This document shows, in pieces, positions 1-6,662 of a stretch of 36,985 nucleotides of DNA. The stretch is from an uncultured Clostridia bacterium (lineage in GTDB: Bacteria; Bacillota; Clostridia; Christensenellales; Aristaeellaceae), in the NCBI GenBank assembly GCA_945948915.1, contig CAMFCQ010000022.1, positions 1 to 36,985 on the forward strand, read 5' to 3'. Position 1 is the first letter of the stretch; the number at the start of each line of letters is the position of its first letter. The position numbers and the translations under genes are program-made. The notes beneath the pieces were generated by a model, which saw only the letters and a program-made list of their open reading frames with translations, was not told the DNA's origin and did not search any database.

Positions 1-207
1 AGAAACTGAGAATCAAGTGAGACCAAAGGGAAAATTGAAGAATTGGTTTTTCGCAAGGTGAAAGAAATCTGGATGTGCGGTTTTCAGGGTACGCGCAATA
101 GAAGAGACGCGCAGCTTGTGCGGGAGTTCTCCAAGTCGGAAGCTTCGGTTATGAATAGACGAAGCGGAAGCCAAGAAGAACGCGGACTGCACAAACCCTT
201 AACAGAA
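1..207. other. rRNA operon spacer upstream of 5S
   Basis: No protein gene is supported here. The stretch lies directly before the 5S rRNA and is probably the 23S-5S spacer, but I cannot recognise the 3' end of a 23S gene in it. It contains a small hairpin (GCTTCG at about 153 pairing with CGAAGC at about 170). Confidence 0.4.
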
Positions 208-325
208 TTCCGGTGACTATGGCGAAAGGGATCCACCTGTTCCCATACCGAACACAGAAGTTAAGCCTTTCAGCGCCGATGGTACTTGGCTGGAGACGGC
301 CCGGGAGAGTAGGACGTTGCCGGAT
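208..325 (+). rRNA. rrf: 5S ribosomal RNA
   Basis: This is a complete 5S rRNA, about 118 nt. The 5' strand TTCCGGTGACTATGGCG and the 3' strand GTTGCCGGAT form the terminal helix. The hallmark internal stretch CCATACCGAACACAGAAGTT (loop B/helix III) and the conserved GGGAGAGTAGGACG are present. It is followed at once by a rho-independent terminator, so it is the last gene of an rRNA operon whose 16S and 23S genes would lie upstream of the window. The ends are estimated from helix pairing and could be off by a few bases. Confidence 0.93.
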
Positions 326-328
326 TCC

Positions 329-368
329 ATATGAAAAAGCCTCAGCTTTTGCTGGGGCTTTTTCATAT
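329..368 (+). terminator. rRNA operon terminator
   Basis: A long inverted repeat (ATATGAAAAAGCC-CAGC pairing with GCTG-GGCTTTTTCATAT) ends in a T-run. It sits a few bases after the 5S rRNA. The symmetry means it could work in both directions. Confidence 0.85.
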
Positions 369-435
369 CCAATCGAGCACTTTCTATTATCCGACCATCT
401 CAGCCAACGTGCAAATATCGTACTTGGCTAGGTGA

Positions 436-475
436 GGCCATGGCGGCGCCCAGTGGGCGCAATAAAGCCATGGCC
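436..475. repeat. Nested inverted repeat (hairpin)
   Basis: GGCCATGGC at 436-444 pairs with GCCATGGCC at 467-475. Inside, GCGCCC at 446-451 pairs with GGGCGC at 455-460. The resulting hairpin has no T-run and lies between the two 5S-derived copies. It has no recognised function. Confidence 0.5.
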
Positions 476-479
476 GAAC

Positions 480-547
480 GCCCGGGAGAGTAGGACGTTG
501 CCGGATTCCATATGAAAAAGCCTCAGCTTTTGTTGGGGCTTTTTCAT
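480..547 (+). pseudogene. Duplicated 3' end of 5S rRNA plus terminator
   Basis: About 67 bases repeat positions 300-367 almost exactly: the 5S 3' end from CCCGGGAGAGTAGGACG, then the terminator, with one clear difference in the hairpin loop side (GTTGGGG for GCTGGGG). The rest of a 5S gene is not intact upstream, although GTACTTGGCTAGG at about 419 resembles the 5S internal GTACTTGGCTGG. This is a remnant left by 5S duplication or recombination. The terminator half looks functional. Confidence 0.8.
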
Positions 548-659
548 TTGCCCTCGGACAATTGCTTATCTCTCAGGTTGCCTTCGGCCAACGTGCAGTA
601 TTGTACTTGGCTAGGTGAGGCATGGGCGGCGTCCGTGGGACTGGAGCCGGCACCTTACA

Positions 660-699
660 AAAAGAGATCAACCCCATGAACGTGAGGTTGATCTCTTTT
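660..699. terminator. Bidirectional terminator
   Basis: AAAAGAGATCAACC at 660-673 pairs perfectly with GGTTGATCTCTTTT at 686-699. The A-run before and T-run after the stem allow termination on both strands. It separates the rRNA region from the convergent minus-strand YhcH-like gene. Confidence 0.8.
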
Positions 700-795
700 C
701 GGCCCGATAAGAACAGATGCCCTGGAATTGTTTCCAGCCAACATGGAACCTGCACGACGAAGCGCTTCGCAATCCCAACGGTTTATCGCATCGTA

Positions 796-1259
796 TCACA
801 GCAGATCACGGCTGACCTTGACGACCACCTTGCGATAGCGCAGCGGCGTGCCATCCACGCATACACCCGGACGGTGTGTGTCGTTCGGAAAGAGACCGCA
901 TAGCAGCCCTGCGCGGCATGGACGAAGCTCTCGTTGGCGACGCCGTCGTAGAAGTACAGATTCCGTTCGTCAATCTCTTCCATGCAGCGGCCTGCACCGT
1001 TGGACGGCGCAATGCCGAAGAGCTCTTCGCCGCTGATCCAGAACTGTACGTCCAGATACTGCCTGTGCAGCTCCGGTTTGGTCTCCTCAACGGGTTTGGT
1101 GGTGTTGTGGAAGACCTGCGCGAACATGTTCTTGCCGTCAATTTCGTACACGCCGTCTTCAAGCTTGTCAAAATCGGTTTCCGTGAGATAGGTGATCGAT
1201 TTCTGAATGGCTGCCGGGCAGTGGCGGATGTTGTCGTTGGCGTGAATGCTGGAGAAAAT
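796..1259 (-). pseudogene. YhcH/YjgK/YiaL family protein, frameshifted
   Basis: The translation has the family core: an EDGVYEIDGKN stretch, TKPVEE, then ELHRQYLDVQFWISGEE and a FGIAPSNGAG segment. These are small cupin-like proteins tied to sugar or sialic-acid catabolism in bacteria. The end of the family, FPNDTHRPG followed by RYRKVVVKV, is present but in another frame. One base appears to be missing near 887-896, where VSF runs into RTTH instead of F-FPND. Joined across the shift, the protein would be about 154 residues, the normal family length. The expected first codon before IFSS reads AGA rather than ATG, so the start is also damaged or is a rare ATT. Loss of both start and frame favours a real pseudogene, though a sequencing error could explain the shift alone. 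Confidence 0.75.
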
Positions 1260-1307
1260 TCTGCAAATCCCTCGCTTTCGTCGTTTCTCAGCATCACTGA
1301 ACGCGCG

Positions 1308-1323
1308 ATGCAATCGATTGCAT
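1308..1323. promoter_or_regulatory. LacI-family-type operator palindrome
   Basis: ATGCAATCGATTGCAT is a perfect 16-base palindrome with the central CG typical of LacI/PurR-family operators. It lies about 50 bases upstream of the YhcH-like gene. On the minus strand it follows a possible promoter (TTGCAT near 1350, TATTGT near 1330), which is where a repressor would block transcription. No LacI-family gene is in the window. Confidence 0.55.
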
Positions 1324-1572
1324 TTCAACAATATCATGGATTTATCGGAATGCAAGGATGACTTTGGGCATTTCGGCAGAAGCTGTTACTGCCGATAGGC
1401 GAAGGATGGCATGCTTCCGGCCGGCTATTGGCTGAGTGGAACCAATGAGCAAAGAGCGCCGCATGCCGACGGCAGTCCTGCATCGATGCGGCATGGTGAG
1501 CTGGGGAAGCGGGATACTGCCGGATTTCAGGGAAAGAACCGTCCGTTTCACCTGTGCATTTTTACTTCGATG
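1324..1572. other. Intergenic region, no gene recognised
   Basis: Together with the leader that follows, this makes up roughly 500 bases between the YhcH-like remnant and dapF. Open frames here show no family features. I see no riboswitch motif I can name. Confidence 0.4.
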
Positions 1573-1581
1573 TGCTATAAT
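1573..1581 (+). promoter_or_regulatory. Extended -10 promoter for dapF operon
   Basis: TG-C-TATAAT gives an extended -10. The matching -35 (TGTGCA at 1553-1558, 17-base spacer) is poor. The promoter implies a transcribed leader of about 260 bases before dapF. The same TATAATAGG string recurs at the promoters at 6623 and 28755. Confidence 0.6.
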
Positions 1582-1847
1582 AGGCAATCATGCAAGGATC
1601 GGGTGCGTATGAAACGAGGATCATGACGGTTCTCTTTGGCTTGCTGCTGACGAAAGGTGCTTTGGTTGTGAAGCGCTTTTGCAGGGCATTGGCTCGGGCA
1701 GAAGACTGCGTGATGGCAGTGCTTGGGAGCGTATACACCGGTGGAATACCGGCGATGATTCTTTTCCACGGGATGCAGGAAAGCACAGCGCACGTCACGA
1801 ATTTTATATATTCTGACTGCAGAACGCTTGAAGGATGGATGCAGAAC

Positions 1848-2690
1848 ATGAAGTTTACCAAAATGCACGGCCTTGGCAACGACTATGTCTATGTCAATGC
1901 CTTTGAAGAGCAGGTTGACGATCCGCGCGCGCTGGCAATCGCCATCAGCGACAGGCACTTCGGCGTCGGCAGCGACGGACTGGTGCTCATCTGCCCCAGC
2001 GAAGCCGCGGACTTTAAGATGCTCATGTACAATGCGGATGGCTCACAGAGCGAGATGTGCGGCAACGCGAGCCGCTGTGTGGCCAAATACGTCTATGATC
2101 ACGGCATGACGGACAAGACCGTCGTGACGCTGGAAACGCTGGCCGGCATCAAAACCCTGCACATGACGATCAGAGACGGCAGAGTGGACACGGTGCGCGT
2201 GGACATGGGTGAGCCGCAGCTTTCCTGTGAGCAGGTCCCCTGCCTGCTGGGACACGGCGTGGTGACGCGGGCGAAGATCGAGGCGCTTGATCGCACGTTT
2301 GAGATTACACCGGTATCAATCGGCAATCCGCACGGCGTGATTTTCCTTGAGGAGCCGGTCGAGGTATTTGATCTGAACCGCTACGGCCCGGTGCTGGAAA
2401 AGCATCCGGCCTTCCCCAAAAAAGCGAATATTGAATTTGTCAATGTCCTCGCGCGGGATCGCCTGCGCATGCGCGTCTGGGAGCGCGGCAGCGGCATCAC
2501 GCTGGCCTGCGGCACAGGCTCCTGCGCGGTGCTGGTGGCGGCGAACCTCTGCGGACTGGCGGACAGACGGGCGGCCATTGTGCTCGATGGCGGCGAACTG
2601 GCCAATGAGTGGGACGAGGCGACGGGTCATGTGTTCATGACCGGCCCCGCGACGCATATTTTTGACGGCGAATACGACCTGCAGAAGTGA
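1848..2690 (+). CDS. dapF: Diaminopimelate epimerase
   Basis: DapF interconverts LL- and meso-diaminopimelate in the cytoplasm, the penultimate step of lysine synthesis and the source of the peptidoglycan cross-linking residue. The 280-residue protein opens with MKFTKMHGLGNDYV, the family start. It carries both catalytic cysteines: C71 in MCGNASRCVAKY and C221 in LACGTGSCAV. GNPHGV (about 160) and ERGSG (about 212) are further family signatures. The start at 1848 is chosen because upstream in-frame sequence (from 1590) has no family similarity. An ATG at 1839 is in frame but too near the AAGGATGG site at 1831. The next gene follows within about 20 bases, suggesting one transcript. Confidence 0.96.
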   Translation: MKFTKMHGLGNDYVYVNAFEEQVDDPRALAIAISDRHFGVGSDGLVLICPSEAADFKMLMYNADGSQSEMCGNASRCVAKYVYDHGMTDKTVVTLETLAGIKTLHMTIRDGRVDTVRVDMGEPQLSCEQVPCLLGHGVVTRAKIEALDRTFEITPVSIGNPHGVIFLEEPVEVFDLNRYGPVLEKHPAFPKKANIEFVNVLARDRLRMRVWERGSGITLACGTGSCAVLVAANLCGLADRRAAIVLDGGELANEWDEATGHVFMTGPATHIFDGEYDLQK

Positions 2691-2710
2691 CCAGAAAGCG
2701 AGGAATGCCC

Positions 2711-3307
2711 ATGACGCTCGTATCCGATGCGATGATCTTTGCGGCCTGCGCGCATGACGGGATGCTCAGGAAGGGCACAAACGTGCCGTACATCGTGCAT
2801 CCGGCGGAGGTGGCAGCGATTGCTTCCACGCTCACCGACGATCCGGAGATCCTCGCGGCAGCGGTGCTGCACGATGTGGTGGAGGACTGCGGCGTGGGCA
2901 GAGCGGAGCTTGAGCAGCGCTTCGGTGCGCGCGTGGCGGAGCTGGTGCTCAGCGAGACGCAGGAGCGCTGCGGGGATCCGCGCATGACATGGGAGGCGCG
3001 CAAGCGCGGCGCGATTGAGCAGATTGCCAGGGGCGGCCGCGCAACGAAGATCATCGCGCTCAGCGACAAGCTGAGCAATATGCGGGCGATTCACAGGGAT
3101 TTCGAGCGGGACGGTGAGTCCATGTTCGCCAGATTTCATCAGCGTGACAAGCGCAGGCATGCCTGGTACTACCGCAGCTGCGCGGCGCTGCTCAAGGACG
3201 AGTTGGGAGACACGGATGCCTGGCGCGAGCTGAACGGGCATATTGAGGTCGTTTTCTCAGAAGAAGGGATGGAGCTGTGCCCGCCGAAGGCGGCGTACGC
3301 CGGATGA
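2711..3307 (+). CDS. HD-domain hydrolase, RelA/SpoT-like
   Basis: This 198-residue protein is a stand-alone HD phosphohydrolase like the (p)ppGpp hydrolase domain of SpoT and MESH1/SAH enzymes. Metal and catalytic residues are visible: H30 in YIVHP, H54-D55 with E58-D59 in AAVLHDVVED, and D119 in the SDKLSNMRAI motif. There is no synthetase, TGS or ACT domain, so it could only degrade the nucleotide. The ATG at 2711 is chosen for the GAGGA site six bases upstream; an ATG at 2705 and a GTG at 2687 are also in frame. It probably shares the dapF transcript. The true substrate (ppGpp, NADPH or another nucleotide) is not settled by sequence. Confidence 0.88.
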   Translation: MTLVSDAMIFAACAHDGMLRKGTNVPYIVHPAEVAAIASTLTDDPEILAAAVLHDVVEDCGVGRAELEQRFGARVAELVLSETQERCGDPRMTWEARKRGAIEQIARGGRATKIIALSDKLSNMRAIHRDFERDGESMFARFHQRDKRRHAWYYRSCAALLKDELGDTDAWRELNGHIEVVFSEEGMELCPPKAAYAG

Positions 3308-3377
3308 ACTGCATCACAGTCTACTGAAACTCTATGCTGTTGGTGGCGGCTTGAAAAAGCTTCCAGAACGGCAATGT

Positions 3378-3408
3378 GGCTGAAGATCAACGCTTCAGCC
3401 GTTTTTAT
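3378..3408 (+). terminator. Terminator of the dapF-HD operon
   Basis: GGCTGAAG at 3378 pairs with CTTCAGCC at 3393-3400, followed by GTTTTTATTT. Confidence 0.75.
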
Positions 3409-3430
3409 TTGCAAAAATTCAAAAAACCCC

Positions 3431-3458
3431 TTGACAATTCTCGAAACTGTGTTATTGT
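3431..3458 (+). promoter_or_regulatory. Promoter of gntR-ABC operon
   Basis: A perfect -35 TTGACA (3431-3436) and a -10 TATTGT (3453-3458) with a 16-base spacer lie just upstream of the GntR operator and gene. Confidence 0.7.
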
Positions 3459-3463
3459 ATTAC

Positions 3464-3475
3464 TGTACTAGTACA
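3464..3475. promoter_or_regulatory. Putative GntR (YtrA-type) operator
   Basis: TGTACTAGTACA is a perfect 12-base palindrome covering the expected transcription start. GntR regulators of the YtrA type usually repress their own operon from such a site. The assignment to the adjacent regulator is inference. Confidence 0.65.
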
Positions 3476-3499
3476 AACAAGAAACGGAGGCATGAAGAT

Positions 3500-3877
3500 G
3501 TGAGATGGTCTTTTGCAAACGATCTCCCGATCTACACACAGTTGGTCGAGCAGATCAAGGTGGGCGTTGTGACCGGCGCATTCCCGCCGGGGGAGCGATT
3601 GCCGTCCGTGCGCGACCTGGCGACGGAGGCCGGGGTCAACCCCAATACCATGCAGCGCGCGCTCGCACAGCTGGAAAGCGAGGGGCTGGTGTACAGCCAG
3701 CGCACGGCGGGCCGGTTTGTGACCGAGGATGAGGCGCGCATCGGGGAAGCGAAGCGCGATCTGGCGCAGAAGCACGTCGCGCGGTTCATGGAGGCCATGC
3801 GCAGCCTGGCGATCTCCAGGGAGGAGACGCTCTCGCTGCTGGAAGCGGAATATGGAAAGGAGACAGGGGACGAATGA
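3500..3877 (+). CDS. GntR family regulator, YtrA subfamily
   Basis: A 125-residue DNA-binding protein with an N-terminal winged helix-turn-helix: PIYTQLVEQIK, PGERLPSVRDLA, then VNPNTMQRALAQLESEGLV (residues 10-65), which is the classic GntR signature. The C-terminal part is only about 50 residues and helical, as in the short YtrA subfamily, so there is no room for a large ligand domain. The GTG at 3500 is the only fitting start, with GGAGG nine bases upstream. An ATG at 3492 lies in another frame and stops after three codons. The gene overlaps the following ATPase by four bases (ATGA). These regulators often control ABC exporters induced by cell-envelope stress or antibiotics. Confidence 0.92.
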   Translation: MRWSFANDLPIYTQLVEQIKVGVVTGAFPPGERLPSVRDLATEAGVNPNTMQRALAQLESEGLVYSQRTAGRFVTEDEARIGEAKRDLAQKHVARFMEAMRSLAISREETLSLLEAEYGKETGDE

Positions 3878-4569
3878 ATGTCCTGACATGTAATGCGCTG
3901 AGCAAGGCATACGGCAAGACGCCTGCGCTCAGCGGCGTGAGCCTGAATGTGGAATCGGGCCACATCGTGGGCCTGCTGGGCCCCAACGGCAGCGGCAAGA
4001 CGACGCTGATCAAGCTGGCCAACGGCCTGCTGACCCCGGACGACGGCACGATCACCGTCTGCGGCATGCGGCCCGGCAAGGGCTCGCACGCGCTGGTGAG
4101 CTACCTGCCCGAGCGCGCGGTGCTGCCGGAGTGGATGAGCGTCACGCAGATTCTTGATTTCTATGCGGACTTTTACGCGGATTTTAACAGGGATGCGGCG
4201 CAGGAGATGATCCGTCACCTGGGCATCGAGGAGAAGCAGCGCATCCGCCAGATGAGCAAGGGCACGCGCGAGAAGGTGCAGCTCATCATGGTGATGAGCC
4301 GCCAGGCGAAGCTGTATCTGCTCGACGAGCCGATCGGCGGCGTGGATCCGGCGACGCGCGACTATATCCTGAGTACAATTATCAGCAACTACAACCCGGA
4401 GGCGGCGGTGGTGATCTCCACTCACCTGATCGCGGACGTGGAAAAGATCCTCGACGATGTGATCTTTCTCAATCGCGGCTGCGTGGTGCTGGAGAACTCC
4501 GTCGATGAGATCCGGGAGACGCGCGGCGTGAGTGTGGACGCGCTGTTTCGGGAGGTGTTCAAATGCTGA
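3874..4569 (+). CDS. ABC transporter ATP-binding protein, YtrB-like
   Basis: The 231-residue ATPase has a Walker A GPNGSGKTT at 36-44, a Walker B LYLLDEP at about 147-153, and a switch histidine in VVISTHL. Its signature motif is MSKGTREKVQL, the diverged form common in drug and bacitracin-type exporters, rather than LSGGQ. It powers the membrane partner encoded next, which overlaps its 3' end by seven bases. Together with the GntR gene in front it forms a regulator-ATPase-permease operon. The substrate is unknown; a role in envelope stress is the usual one for this arrangement. Confidence 0.92.
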   Translation: MNVLTCNALSKAYGKTPALSGVSLNVESGHIVGLLGPNGSGKTTLIKLANGLLTPDDGTITVCGMRPGKGSHALVSYLPERAVLPEWMSVTQILDFYADFYADFNRDAAQEMIRHLGIEEKQRIRQMSKGTREKVQLIMVMSRQAKLYLLDEPIGGVDPATRDYILSTIISNYNPEAAVVISTHLIADVEKILDDVIFLNRGCVVLENSVDEIRETRGVSVDALFREVFKC

Positions 4570-5378
4570 GGAAACTGATCAAGCACGAGCTGCGCGCGAC
4601 GGGGCGCATGATGGGGCCGATGCTATTGATCGTGCTGGTGGCCGCGGTGGGCGGCAATATCTCCACGTACAGGCTGCTGGAGACAAGCAACGGCGTGCTC
4701 AACACGCTGGGCATTGTGCTGCTGAGCGCTTTTTTCATCGCCATTCTGACATCGGGCGTCATGGCGTTTGCGCTGATGGTGGAGCGCTTCTACAAGAACC
4801 TGCTGCGTGACGAGGGCTATCTGACGATGACGCTGCCGGTCTCCGTGCACGAGCACATCTGGGCGAAGCTGCTGACCTCGCTGATCTGGTGGATTGCCGT
4901 GCTGGCGGTGGCTGCCGTTTCGATGCTCATTCTTGTATTCAGCCGGAACATGATGCAGGAGATTGGCGACATCCTGGCGCAGCTGCACATCGCCGATCTG
5001 AATCTTGCGCAGAATCTGCCGCACCTTGTGCTCTTCTGCGTGGAGCTTGCGCTGCTGCTGGCGGTCGGCGGGGCGTGCGTTTGCCTGCACTTCTACGCGG
5101 CGCTGGCGGTGGGCTGCAGCTTCACGCACCACAAGGATGCGCTGTCGGTGGCGGGTTTCTTCGTGCTCCCGGCCATCTGGCACGTCATCCAGAGAGTTGC
5201 CATGTTCCTGATAAACCTGATGAACCTGGAGGGCGTCGGGCTCTGGCTGCAGGGCCTGCCGCAGGCCACGCAGACGCACCTGACGATGCTGGGCGTCACG
5301 GTGGTCACGGCGATTCCGGCGGCGCTGTACTACGTGCTGACGGCGCATTTCCTCAAAAACAGGCTGAACCTCGGTTGA
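4563..5378 (+). CDS. ABC transporter permease (YtrC/D-type membrane subunit)
   Basis: The 271-residue integral membrane protein has about six hydrophobic segments: near residues 18-38 (MMGPMLLIVLVAAVGG), 50-72, 100-125, 155-180, 190-215 and 245-265. It has no ATPase or permease EAA motif. Its position, overlapping the ATPase gene by seven bases and closing the operon before a terminator, makes it the membrane partner. I recognise no closer family. Confidence 0.8.
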   Translation: MLRKLIKHELRATGRMMGPMLLIVLVAAVGGNISTYRLLETSNGVLNTLGIVLLSAFFIAILTSGVMAFALMVERFYKNLLRDEGYLTMTLPVSVHEHIWAKLLTSLIWWIAVLAVAAVSMLILVFSRNMMQEIGDILAQLHIADLNLAQNLPHLVLFCVELALLLAVGGACVCLHFYAALAVGCSFTHHKDALSVAGFFVLPAIWHVIQRVAMFLINLMNLEGVGLWLQGLPQATQTHLTMLGVTVVTAIPAALYYVLTAHFLKNRLNLG

Positions 5379-5393
5379 TGCAGAGGGGAGAGA

Positions 5394-5417
5394 GTCCGGC
5401 GCCTGCCGGGCTTTTTC
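5394..5417 (+). terminator. Terminator of the gntR-ABC operon
   Basis: GTCCGGC pairs with GCCGGGC (one G-T pair) around a four-base loop, followed by TTTTTC. Confidence 0.75.
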
Positions 5418-5438
5418 TTTGCAGAATTCGCCGACCCG

Positions 5439-5467
5439 TTGTCAGGTTTTATCCGGTATGATACAAT
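5439..5467 (+). promoter_or_regulatory. Promoter of mmcQ-like gene
   Basis: TTGTCA at 5439-5444 and TACAAT at 5462-5467 are separated by 17 bases, about 20 bases before the start codon at 5488. Confidence 0.7.
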
Positions 5468-5487
5468 GCGAAAGGGAGGAGATTTGC

Positions 5488-5853
5488 ATGCGATATACCT
5501 GGATGGACGAATACCTGCTCGCGAAAAAGGGCGTGACGAAGGACCTGCAGGCCGACTGGAACTGGATCCGCTATCAGATCGGCGGGAAGATGTTCGCGGC
5601 GCTGTGCCTGGACGATGGGGGAAATCCGGTCTACATCACCCTCAAGCTCCGGCCGGAGGAGGGCGAATTCTGGCGCGGACAGTACCCGGACGTGATCCCC
5701 GGCTACTACATGAACAAGACGCACTGGAACTCGATTGCGCCGGACGGTCAGGTGCCGGACGACATCCTGCGGGACATGCTGGATAAGTCCTACACGCTGG
5801 TGCTCGGCAGTCTGACCCAAAAGGCGCAGCGCGAGATCCTGGGCCAGGTGTGA
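5488..5853 (+). CDS. MmcQ/YjbR family protein
   Basis: A 121-residue protein of the small MmcQ/YjbR (DUF419) family with a CyaY-like fold. Typical features are the KMFAAL segment, VYITLKLRPEEGEFWR, then VIPGYYMNKTHWNSI and a C-terminal helix with LDKSYTLV. The YMNKxHWNSI stretch is the most diagnostic. The biochemical role is not established; members are predicted DNA-binding or general cytosolic proteins. The start at 5488 is set by GGGAGGA about eight bases upstream. Upstream in-frame ATGs overlap the promoter and are rejected. The DUF5131 gene follows 11 bases later and is probably co-transcribed. Confidence 0.9.
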   Translation: MRYTWMDEYLLAKKGVTKDLQADWNWIRYQIGGKMFAALCLDDGGNPVYITLKLRPEEGEFWRGQYPDVIPGYYMNKTHWNSIAPDGQVPDDILRDMLDKSYTLVLGSLTQKAQREILGQV

Positions 5854-5864
5854 GGTGAGCAGAC

Positions 5865-6572
5865 GTGGCGATGTGGAGCCCGTGGCGGGGATGTCATCGC
5901 TTCAGCGAGGGCTGCAGGCATTGCTATATCCACAAGGGTGACGCCAGGCGCGGCGTGGATACAAGCCGCATCGTGCGCAGCGACAGGTTCGATGCGCCGA
6001 TTGTCCGCAAGAAGAACGGCGAATACCGAATGGCCGGCGGGCAGATCGTGTATCTGTGCTTCCAGTCGGATTTCCTGCTGGAGGAGGCGGACGCCTGGCG
6101 CGGCGCGTGCTGGGACATCATCCGTGAGCGCAGCGACCTCATGTTCCTGTTTCTCACCAAGCGCATCGGGCGGTTCATGGACTGCGTGCCGCCGGACTGG
6201 GGCGAGGGGTACGAGAACGTGATCGTCGGCTGCACGGTGGAGAATCAGAAAAACGCGGACGAGCGGCTCTCGCGCTTTGCAGATCTGCCCATCCGGCACA
6301 AAAACATCATCTGCCAGCCGATGCTGGAGCGGATGGACATCGAGCGGTATCTGCCGGGGGTGGAGCTGGTGGTGGCGGGCGGCGAGTCGGATCGCGAAGC
6401 CCGGCCGCTTGACTATGACTGGGTGCTCGATCTGCGGGAGCAGTGCCGCCGCGCGGGCACGCACTTTGAGTTCCGCCAGTGCGGCACGCATTTCATCAAG
6501 AACGGCAAAATGTACACCCTGCAGGTCAAAGACCTGTGCGCACAGGCGCGCAAGGCCGGCATCAACCTGTGA
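5865..6572 (+). CDS. DUF5131 family protein (phage Gp37/Gp68-like)
   Basis: The 235-residue protein begins with the family signature WSPWRGCHRFSEGCRHCYIH, three cysteines spaced C-x6-C-x2-C. This resembles the cluster-binding cysteines of radical-SAM-like proteins. Other conserved parts are FLFLTKRIGRF, the NVIVGCTVENQKNADERL block and ELVVAGGESDREARPLDYDWV, ending in a FRQCGTHFIKNGK motif. The family is common on phages and chromosomes and its reaction is unknown. The GTG at 5865 is preferred because GAGGTGAG lies six bases upstream; the ATG at 5871 is the alternative. The gene stands with the MmcQ-like gene and shows no phage neighbours. Confidence 0.88.
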   Translation: MAMWSPWRGCHRFSEGCRHCYIHKGDARRGVDTSRIVRSDRFDAPIVRKKNGEYRMAGGQIVYLCFQSDFLLEEADAWRGACWDIIRERSDLMFLFLTKRIGRFMDCVPPDWGEGYENVIVGCTVENQKNADERLSRFADLPIRHKNIICQPMLERMDIERYLPGVELVVAGGESDREARPLDYDWVLDLREQCRRAGTHFEFRQCGTHFIKNGKMYTLQVKDLCAQARKAGINL

Positions 6573-6599
6573 GGCGGAATTGCGGCAGACGCCTGGCCC

Positions 6600-6628
6600 T
6601 TGCGCATCGGCCGGCGTTGCATTATAAT
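6600..6628 (+). promoter_or_regulatory. Promoter of M18 aminopeptidase gene
   Basis: TTGCGC at 6600-6605, a 17-base spacer and a perfect TATAAT at 6623-6628. Confidence 0.65.
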
Positions 6629-6662
6629 AGGAGCATCGTTTACGAAAGGGGTTTGACTGATC

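Noticed and set aside
436-475. tRNA or small RNA gene at the nested hairpin
   Set aside because: It has no tRNA cloverleaf, T-loop sequence or promoter.
1590-1847. N-terminal extension of dapF by 86 codons
   Set aside because: The extension has no DapF similarity, the family starts at MKFTKMHG, and the region reads as a transcribed leader.
1582-1847. Lysine riboswitch before dapF
   Set aside because: The conserved lysine riboswitch strings and multi-helix core are not present.
5865-6572. Prophage remnant, from the phage Gp37/Gp68 name
   Set aside because: No other phage gene is nearby and the base composition matches the surroundings.
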